Shown here piece by piece: positions 6,641 to 12,299 of a DNA stretch of 12,299 nt (positions within the stretch are counted from its first letter, which is position 1; every line of letters starts with the position of its first letter). This stretch comes from Collybiopsis luxurians FD-317 M1 (lineage: Eukaryota; Basidiomycota; Agaricomycetes; Agaricales; Omphalotaceae): assembly GCA_000827265.1 (NCBI GenBank), contig KN834818.1, forward strand, positions 235,485-247,783, read 5' to 3'. Made by a program: the position numbers and the translations under genes. Below the pieces are notes generated by a model. That model saw nothing but the letters and a program-made list of their open reading frames with translations. It did no database searches and had not been told where the DNA came from.

Positions 6641-7008
6641 ACCACTTGTAGTCAGAAATCCTTCTCTTCTCCACTTTGATATCTGCCTCAGTCATGTTAG
6701 CAAACTCAGGAAAGTTCTTTCTATTTACACCAGGAACAAGTCATTGTAAGTCTGCAGCATTACCATGAAAGTACCTTAAAGAAATGCCAGAACAATAAAA
6801 TTACTCTAAACAAATGCTCTTTCTTGTTTGTTCAAGTAATTTCAGTGTAATTGAGTGAGCTTATGTAACTTGTTTGCTGTGTTACATTTCCCTATACTAC
6901 ACCTTGTTTCATGCTGCCCATATCATTCCAGATGCGATAGAGAACAGACATGTGCCTGATGCAGTCTTGTGCAATGAACTTGAGCTCCGGTGCAGAAAAT
7001 ATAGCATC
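6457..7008 (-). pseudogene. Terpene (diterpene) synthase-like pseudogene, C-terminal exons
   Basis: Minus strand. The upstream exon (7008-6903) encodes DAIFSAPELKFIAQDCIRHM and SVLYRIWNDMGSMKQ. N-D-x-x-S in a helix after 'A-Q-D-x-x-R-H' resembles the NSE metal-binding motif of class I terpene cyclases, especially fungal bifunctional copalyl/kaurene-type synthases. After a 182-nt gap that should contain intron sequence, the frame resumes at 6720 with KNFPEFANMTEADIKVEKRR, ISDYKW, TGA, YLHGTSLGEFCKRAKEVMG, and QRKNLADALTYF, then a frameshift at a T run; NGQ and stop TAA (6459-6457) follow in the shifted frame. The enzyme would cyclise geranylgeranyl diphosphate. It is broken by the TGA, the frameshift, and loss of everything upstream of 7008, where the MITE-like element begins. 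The family call is from motif memory and is moderate. Confidence 0.5.
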
Positions 7009-7038
7009 TGGAAAAATACCTATAGCCTAGGCAGCCAG

Positions 7039-7234
7039 TGTTGTAGTTTATAGAATACACAGGAAGCAACCCGAAGGTTCTTCCATATTCTCTATACTTC
7101 TCACTTCATATAGTACAGTAAATAACAGTATCCTGTAGAATATTCTAGTAATTATGTATTTAGGTATAAAGGCTCAAATGAGAGCTAACAAATATCAGTC
7201 CTCTTATCATACACATAACCTTAGATTTACAATA
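7039..7234 (+). repeat. 5' LTR of copia element (about 196 bp)
   Basis: It starts TGTTGTAG and is identical to 11001-11196 except at 7073 (G) versus 11035 (A). That site is the only CpG in the LTR. The 3' boundary is set at ACAATA because GGCTATGGGCCC follows as primer-binding site. A canonical CA end at 7231 with a 3-nt spacer is an alternative. Confidence 0.92.
7136..7170 (+). promoter_or_regulatory. LTR core promoter: palindrome and TATA box
   Basis: TAGAATATTCTA (7136-7147) is followed after 17 nt by TATAAAGG (TATAAA at 7165-7170), about 70 nt before the end of the LTR. That is where a retrotransposon transcript would start. The spacing equals that in the other copia LTR of this window. 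The palindrome contains a GAA-nn-TTC heat-shock-type core. Confidence 0.55.
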
Positions 7235-7253
7235 GGCTATGGGCCCCGAGCCC
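7235..7253 (+). other. Primer-binding site, internal initiator tRNA-Met type
   Basis: GGCTATGGGCCCCGAGCCC follows the LTR. It shares GG-TATGGGCCCC with the site of the left copia element and with the copia-type priming mode that uses an internal tRNA fragment. One T-to-C difference is seen at the third base. Confidence 0.7.
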
Positions 7254-7342
7254 TACTGAAATTCTTGCATATACTCAGCTCTCTTGTCGCTCTCGTCCTT
7301 CCACAATCATAACACCAGCATCTCAACAAGTCTACATCCAAT

Positions 7343-10300
7343 ATGTCAGACTCCACCACTAGCGCATATAGAATTCAGCATCTCTCCGGTGTCAAGAATT
7401 ACTCCACATGGAAAATCAAGATGCTTGACATTCTCACCAATATGGGCCTCAAGGAATATGCCCTTGGCACCATCTCCAAACCAAATGATCCCACAGCAAA
7501 GACTGCCTGGGAGAAGAAGGACCAACAGGCACTATCTGCCATCTGACTCCGAGTAGGGGATGAACCCCTGGTTTACATATCTGATGCCAACTCAGCCAAC
7601 TCAGCCTGGAGCACTCTATCAGATATGTATCAACCAAAAGGAGCAATTGGCATCATACAAGTACATAGAAAATTATTCTGTACTCAATGCCAAGAGGGAG
7701 AAGACATTAATGAGCATATATGTACTATGACTCGTTACCAAAAAGAGCTTGCTACATTAAGCTCCAAACTCTCTGAGGATGAGTTCTCCATCACACTTCT
7801 CACATCCCTCCCTGATTCTTGGGACTCCTTCATTCAAGGAGTAGACACCTCTTCACTATCCGACTCCACTAAACTTATTTCCCGCATACTTGAACAGTCC
7901 CAATGCAAAGTTGCCAAGCCAAGCTCTGATGATGTTGCACTTGCTGTAAACAGATTCAAGAGCAAAGGCAATAAGGCAACATCATCGGCAACCTGTCATA
8001 ATTGCAGCCGACCTGGACACTATGCTAATGAGTGTCGGGATAACAATAAATCATACACAGCCCAACAGAAGATGGAGAATTATGAACATACCATGCGGAA
8101 TTGTTCACATCCCAAGAAATCCAACCATGCACATGTTGTGCAGGAGGAGGAAACTACAGAATCAACTGACTATGCATTTATGAGTCAAGTCTCATCAGAC
8201 AGTAGCTTACCTCCTGATATGTGGTTGATAGACTCAGCATGTACCAAACATATCATTTGCAATAAATCCTTTTTCTCAGCTTATTCAGAGACCCCTGGAC
8301 ATACAGTAAAAGGATTTGGCCAATCAATGGCTGTAGGACAAGGAAGTGCAAATATTGTAACTCACCTTGGTAAAAGTGCTTTCAACCTCCCACTCTGAAA
8401 TGCTCTCCATGTCCCCGATGCACCATTTAACTTAATCAGTGTAGGATGCATGACTCAGGCAGGATTTTCTGTAAAATTTTTGGGAAACTCACTTTCAGTA
8501 TATTCTCCTGACTGGTCTCCATGTGAAGTAATGCATGGACAATGAGTTGGAAATCTCTATGTCATCAAAGTGACACATGGCTCACCTCGTTTCACAACAT
8601 CTCCACATCCCTCACCATCTATCCCTAACAATCACACACTTGCATTCCCATACATTCCTAAAGCTCGCACTTGGAAAGACTGGCACTGTGCACTTGGCCA
8701 TATAAATATCAAGTCAGTGAAATTACTTCATGACAAGGGCATGGTCAATGGCATGGTTGTTGATAATACAAGCCCACTTACCTTTGATTGCGAGGCATGC
8801 ATATGTGCCAAGCAACATGTACAAACCTTTCCAAAAGAAGCTGAGCAGAAATATACAGAGATAGGGGAAATGACATTTACAGATGTCTGGGGACCAGCAT
8901 GTACTTACAGGATCAATCATGAATGATATTTTGTTTCATTCATCAATGGTGCTACTTGACATACAATTATCTATTTCCTAAAACAGAAATCAGAAGTAGA
9001 AGAAAAAATCAAAACTTATGTTGAATACATTCTTACCCAAACTGGAAAATGTTGCAAAGCTTTTCAATTTGACAACAGTGGTGAATACATTTCAACTGCA
9101 GTCAAACAATTTCTTTCATCAAAAGGAATTCAATCAGAATATACATCGGCTCACTCACCTCAGCAAAATGGAGTTGCTGAATGGCTCAATTGCACTTTGA
9201 TTGAACATACTCATGCCATGCTTGCACAGTATGACTTACCCTTATTTTTGTGGCCTGAAGTGGTCACATATGCAGTATATTTGAAGAACCGCTTACCTAC
9301 CTGAGCACTTGCTCAGGATATTACACCTGATAAAGTGTTCTGGAAGAAGAAACCAGACATCAGCACATTACGGGAATTTGGCTCACCTTGCTGGGTTTTA
9401 TGCCAAGATGGCCAGAATCAAAAGATCACATTGAAATCATGTCCATTTCATTTTACTGGTCTATCTGATGAATCATGTGCATGGCGATATTTCAATCCGG
9501 AATCCCAAAGAATACAAACCTCTCGGAATATTACATTTACCTTCAACAAAGAGTTATTGGAGAAGGATTCTACAGAAATAAATCCAATGTCAGCACTCGA
9601 GGGGGAGCAGAGGAATAATGGCACTCAACAAGATCAAAATAAATCAAATGAGTTGCCACCATTGGAAAGCTCAAAGAATAACACACCTAAAGCTTCCAAA
9701 AATATAGAACCACTTCCCTCCATCTCATCCACTTCCACCCTTATGCCTCTTCCATCTCCCACTTTGTCACTTGTGTCAAAACCCAAAGCACCAAAAGATA
9801 TCACAAGTGCTATTGACACCCACAATATTCTTCCTACAGGATGTTGCACATGGGGAGGACCAGAACCGAACTACTGCCTTTTAAATAATCCAGATTTGTG
9901 CTCACCTAAATGACCTGATGCATGGAAAACTCGTGTTCCACAAAATTCCAATTTTGAACCTGATACTGCCACTTTAGCTTTCCCATCCATCAAAAATACT
10001 TCTGTCACTGAACCTTTGACAGTGGAAGAAGCTCGATCTTGCCCCGATTGGCTTAAATGGAAAGAAGCAATGGACTCCGAAATTAATCAACTCAAAAAGC
10101 TAAATACTTACAGGCTTACATTGTGTCCATCTGACTGCATTCCAATTGCAAATAAATGGGTTTACCATCTCAAATGTGATGCAGACAGAAATATTATACG
10201 GTACAAAGCCCAGCTAGTCACAAAAGGCTTTTCCCAAATACCTGGAATTGACTTTGACAAGACATTTGCCCCTGTTGTCCAAATGGAAACAATCCGCCTT

Positions 10301-10993
10301 CTCATATCACTTGCTGCATGTTACAAGCTTAAAGCCCACGTCATTGATGTAGTAGGAGCTTACCTTAATGGAAAGCTTGATGAAGAAATTTATATGATGC
10401 AGCCTGAAGGTTATGAAGATGGAACTACACATGTATGCAAACTCGAATGTTCCCTCTATGGATTAAAGCAAGCCAGAAGAGTCTGGAACCTCACTTTAGA
10501 CTCCAGTTTCAAAAAACTCGGATTCATGCATCTTTTATCTGATCAATGTGTGTACATTCAAAGATCAGAAGGAGGCATTGTCATTATCGCCATACACATT
10601 GACGACATGTCCATTTTTGCATCAAATGATCAGCTTATGACCAAAACAGAATCTTTACTTGAATCTGAATTTTCAGTTAATTGACTCAGCCCTATCCATC
10701 AGCTTCTTGGAATGGAAATCCACCAGACCAAAGATTCCATTATTCTCACACAAACTCAGTATCTCACCTGGATACTCAATTGCTTTGGAATGACAGACTG
10801 TAAACCAGTCCACACTCCAATGGACACTCATATTAAGCTTACCCGCCTTCCAGAAAATGAATTGCACCCAGAGATCAAAGCAGTATATCAGAACATTGTA
10901 GGATCTCTGATGTATGCAGCCATTCTAATGAAAGGACTCAATCGGAACAAGCACAAACATTTCCTTGAACTTCTTGGAATGTGTCAAGCTTGA
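7343..10993 (+). pseudogene. Copia Gag-Pol polyprotein, 1217 codons, eight internal TGA stops, RNase H deleted
   Basis: A single reading phase runs from ATG 7343 to TGA 10991-10993 with no frameshift. Gag block YRIQHLSGVKNYSTWKIKM; CCHC knuckle CHNCSRPGHYANEC at residues 218-231; protease WLIDSACTKHI with catalytic Asp near 297; integrase zinc region from WHCALGH (447) to CEACICAKQH; DD35E core with Asp 514, Asp 577 (FDNSGEY) and Glu 613 (NGVAEW), the last two separated by 35 residues; RT from about 892 with YKAQLVTKGFSQ, VIDVVGAYLNGKLDEEIYMM and HIDDM (Asp 1087-1088, in place of the usual Y-V-D-D). After GSLMYA (1187-1192) the frame jumps to AILMKGLNRNKHKHFLELLG, the extreme C-terminus, so about 200 residues of RNase H are absent. 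Internal TGA positions: 7544, 8396, 8543, 8924, 8957, 9302, 9911, 10682. It cannot make full-length protein without suppression; it could only move in trans. Confidence 0.93.
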
Positions 10994-11000
10994 GGGGGAG
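10992..11000 (+). other. Polypurine tract
   Basis: GAGGGGGAG lies immediately upstream of the right LTR and overlaps the stop codon of the polyprotein frame. In LTR elements this tract primes plus-strand DNA synthesis. Confidence 0.85.
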
Positions 11001-11196
11001 TGTTGTAGTTTATAGAATACACAGGAAGCAACCCAAAGGTTCTTCCATATTCTCTATACTTCTCACTTCATATAGTACAGTAAATAACAGTATCCTGTAG
11101 AATATTCTAGTAATTATGTATTTAGGTATAAAGGCTCAAATGAGAGCTAACAAATATCAGTCCTCTTATCATACACATAACCTTAGATTTACAATA
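11001..11196 (+). repeat. 3' LTR of copia element
   Basis: It matches 7039-7234 in 195 of 196 positions without indels. The single change turns CCCGAA into CCCAAA, a CpG transition. Confidence 0.92.
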
Positions 11197-11350
11197 GGGG
11201 ACACCCCCCCAATCCTAGGCAATCTCAGGATCTTTAAGCATCCTGAGGATACTTGACAGCAATTTGAGTTAAGTAGTCTCAGAGGCCCCAGGCAGCCCAA
11301 GCAACTCCAGGGATCCTGGAGTTTCCTATGATGTGGGGGGGTGTCCCCTA
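11197..11350. repeat. Hairpin-forming inverted repeat with GGGGACACCCCCCC ends
   Basis: GGGGACACCCCCCCA starts at 11197-11198, and its reverse complement TGGGGGGGTGTCCCC occupies 11334-11348, about 120 bp apart. Between them lie further self-complementary or repeated words (CTCAGGAT, ATCCTGAGGAT, CAGGGATCCTGG). This is the core of the MITE-like element. Confidence 0.75.
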
Positions 11351-11380
11351 GCAGCCTGGGCTGCAGGTACTTTTCCAGAT

Positions 11381-11510
11381 GGAGTGCTGATGTCAAGGCA
11401 ACAGGGGGACAATATTGCAATGCCCTCTGTGCAACTGCCATATGTGGCAGGGATAAGAGAATGGTAGAACTTTTGATTGCAGAAGATGCTGATATCAATG
11501 CTCCACATCA
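11381..11510 (+). pseudogene. Ankyrin-repeat gene fragment (about one repeat)
   Basis: The frame of bases 11341-11673 reads SADVKATGGQYCNALCATAI followed by CGRDKRMVELLIAEDADINA. This follows the fungal ankyrin pattern 'GADVNA-GG-YGNAL-AA---G---VV-LLL--GADIN'. Two ADV/ADI turns about 34 residues apart delimit one full repeat. Such repeats usually occur in long arrays in fungal NACHT/ankyrin proteins and mediate protein binding. Here the module stands alone: both flanks are inverted copies of the MITE-like family, and the glycine before each ADV/ADI turn has been replaced (S and D). There is no start codon of its own, no intron signals and no second repeat in the remaining 0.8 kb, so it is a captured or stranded fragment. 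Confidence 0.75.
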
Positions 11511-11660
11511 GGAAAAATGCCCTATAGCCCAGGCACATATGGGTTGTTATGGGTTGTCCTCAGGCAGTTTAAGGCTTCTCAGGAGTCCTGAGCTACATGG
11601 GCTGCCCAGGATGCCAAGGGACACCCCCCAAATCCTGTGGAGCCTGAGAGTCCCTGTCAT
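11505..11660 (+). repeat. Second, partial MITE-like copy, direct orientation
   Basis: It begins CATCAGGAAAAATGCCCTAT and continues with AGCCCAGGCA, matching the left arm of the split element (CATCTGGAAAAATACC, TATAGCCTAGGCA). It later contains GGGACACCCCCCAAATCCTG (11618-11637), close to the 11198-11214 arm. No closing inverted arm is found downstream, so it is incomplete or diverged. Confidence 0.55.
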
Positions 11661-12015
11661 AAAGCTGGTATGAACATCTATTCCTAACCCCTATTCATTT
11701 CTCTTTTACTATACATCTTTCACATGACTGCATTTATGACTAACTTTCATATCAATACCTTTTGGATATACAACTCCTCCCTATCTCCACTCCACATGGT
11801 ATCATTGTTCTTTTTCTATTTTGTTTCCACTGTCATTGTTTTATTAATGAACTGTCCTTGTTTCTCTTCTTGCATCTGTTGCATGACCACATGCTCCATA
11901 CCTTTTATTCTCGTAGCTGTCACTTAGCTATTGTCTTCCAGTAGCATTAGTCTCTCTTACAGCTTACTACAATATATATACTTACCACCTGTAACCTGAG
12001 TCCCCATCTTGACCT

Positions 12016-12034
12016 CTCTGTCAATTGGGACCAG
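12016..12034 (+). repeat. 19-bp direct repeat, first copy (second at 12073-12091)
   Basis: CTCTGTCAATTGGGACCAG occurs twice exactly, 57 bp apart start to start. The first copy is followed by GTGAGT. The remainder of the 57-bp period is present once, so this is either a short duplication or a target-site duplication around a 38-bp sequence. Confidence 0.7.
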
Positions 12035-12072
12035 GTGAGTATCCTGCTTGTACCAGTAGACTATTTAATTAA

Positions 12073-12091
12073 CTCTGTCAATTGGGACCAG
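12073..12091 (+). repeat. 19-bp direct repeat, second copy
   Basis: An exact repeat of 12016-12034. In one frame both copies read LSVNWDQ; the second is followed by TLPKLITMLLKATPL and a stop. Confidence 0.7.
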
Positions 12092-12299
12092 ACTTTGCCT
12101 AAACTGATTACCATGCTCTTGAAAGCCACTCCGCTGTAAACCGCTTTGTGACATTAGGTCAAGATCCTTGCTGCGCTGATAGTCTACTGCCTAGGCTGTC
12201 CCTGCAGATTCTGCTACTGCCACACCTTCTTTCTCTGCAGATTTGTCTGACTCTGAATTGGGTCATGAACACATTGACTGCTCCAGCTATCTGCACACC

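Larger units (their letters stand above)
7039..11196 (+). mobile_element. Ty1/copia retrotransposon, complete ends, internally deleted and mutated
   Basis: The 4.16-kb element has two LTRs that differ at one base, a primer-binding site after the left LTR, a purine tract before the right LTR, and one continuous Gag-protease-integrase-reverse transcriptase frame in the copia order (integrase before RT). It is defective: eight TGA stops interrupt the frame and almost all of RNase H is missing. No 5-bp target duplication is visible: the left flank ends GCCAG and the right begins GGGGA. Confidence 0.95.
7008..11378. mobile_element. MITE-like inverted-repeat element split by a copia insertion
   Basis: The left arm is CTGGAAAAATACC... 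(7008-7038). The complement of 11378-11334 starts CTGGAAAAGTACC and continues through CAGCCCAGGCTGCTA to GGGGACACCCCCCC. The copia element sits within the left arm: 7008-7038 plus 11197-11212 together match the right arm along about 48 bp. Without the copia element it would be roughly 210 bp with no coding capacity and many internal partial palindromes. The two outer flanks differ (terpene-synthase-like versus ankyrin) and no target duplication is evident, so the element may be rearranged. Confidence 0.6.
11661..12299. other. Pyrimidine-rich region without recognisable gene
   Basis: The plus strand is CT-rich from about 11690 to 11960, as in many basidiomycete upstream regions. Plus-strand ORFs of 60-67 codons here are hydrophobic translations of that CT bias. 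Near the right edge a frame reads DSATATPSFSADLSDSELGH and stays open to the end. It could be the start of an exon continuing outside the window, but nothing supports it further. Confidence 0.4.

Noticed and set aside
7284..7556. 90-codon ORF with an earlier ATG than gag
   Set aside because: It is out of frame with the Gag block NYSTWKIKM; the frame from 7343 carries the conserved protein.
9018..9200. 60-codon plus-strand ORF
   Set aside because: It is a different frame from the integrase core, which is clearly encoded through FDNSGEY and NGVAEW.
7343..10993. UGA recoding (readthrough as arginine or tryptophan) in the copia polyprotein
   Set aside because: The frame itself also ends in TGA, the host gene uses TGA as terminator, and the duplicated terpene-synthase tail shows CGA changing to TGA in a plain pseudogene. 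Mutation explains all cases.
11381..11504. Extended inverted repeat running into the ankyrin module (GATGTC / GATATC)
   Set aside because: These words are the directly repeated ADV/ADI ankyrin codons, which happen to be partly palindromic; the real inverted match ends at CCAGATG/CATCAGG.
1..12299. CRISPR arrays, tRNA or rRNA genes, bacterial-type operons
   Set aside because: I saw no regularly spaced repeats, no tRNA or rRNA sequence beyond the two short primer-binding sites, and the gene structure is eukaryotic.

Overview
The window reads as genomic DNA of a basidiomycete fungus, most likely a mushroom-forming Agaricomycete. The evidence is: a multi-exon gene with 40-65 nt introns encoding a seven-helix membrane protein of the type I associate with Agaricomycetes; Ty1/copia elements primed by an internal piece of initiator tRNA-Met; a 5'-truncated LINE; a fungal-style ankyrin repeat; and strong local CpG depletion. 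These identifications come from motif reading, not from searches.

Layout, left to right. 1-521: the 5' end of a minus-strand copia retrotransposon (start of gag, primer-binding site, 183-bp LTR) running off the left edge. 741-2116 (minus): the one apparently intact host gene, six exons encoding 362 aa, including a GC-AG intron. 2168-2957: a tandem duplication (period about 568 bp) of the 3' end of a minus-strand gene that resembles the C-terminus of a fungal diterpene synthase. The second duplicate is split by a 3.3-kb insert (2958-6287) bounded by an 11-bp direct repeat. The insert holds unidentified minus-strand ORF remnants, an imperfect inverted repeat and a young LINE fragment (4536-5414) with a 32-A tail and a perfect 15-bp target-site duplication. 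6299-7008: the rest of the terpene-synthase-like pseudogene. 7008-11378: a MITE-like inverted-repeat element split by a 4.16-kb copia element (7039-11196). 11381-11510: one ankyrin-repeat module between two inverted copies of the MITE-like family. 11661-12299: mostly pyrimidine-rich non-coding DNA with a 19-bp direct repeat.

The most informative theme is mutation history. The 1217-codon copia frame (7343-10993) has no frameshift but eight internal stops, all TGA; several sit where arginine would fit, as expected if CGA became TGA by loss of CpG. The duplicated terpene-synthase tail provides an internal control: the left copy keeps 16 CpGs (by eye) and a CGA codon, while the right copy has none and shows TGA at the matching codon. 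The change in CpG density falls at the left edge of the 3.3-kb insert. This suggests methylation-driven decay confined to the transposon-rich interval, next to a preserved host gene. The copia element also lacks nearly all of its RNase H domain by an in-frame deletion. Both copia LTRs carry a TAGAATATTCTA palindrome exactly 17 nt upstream of a TATA box.
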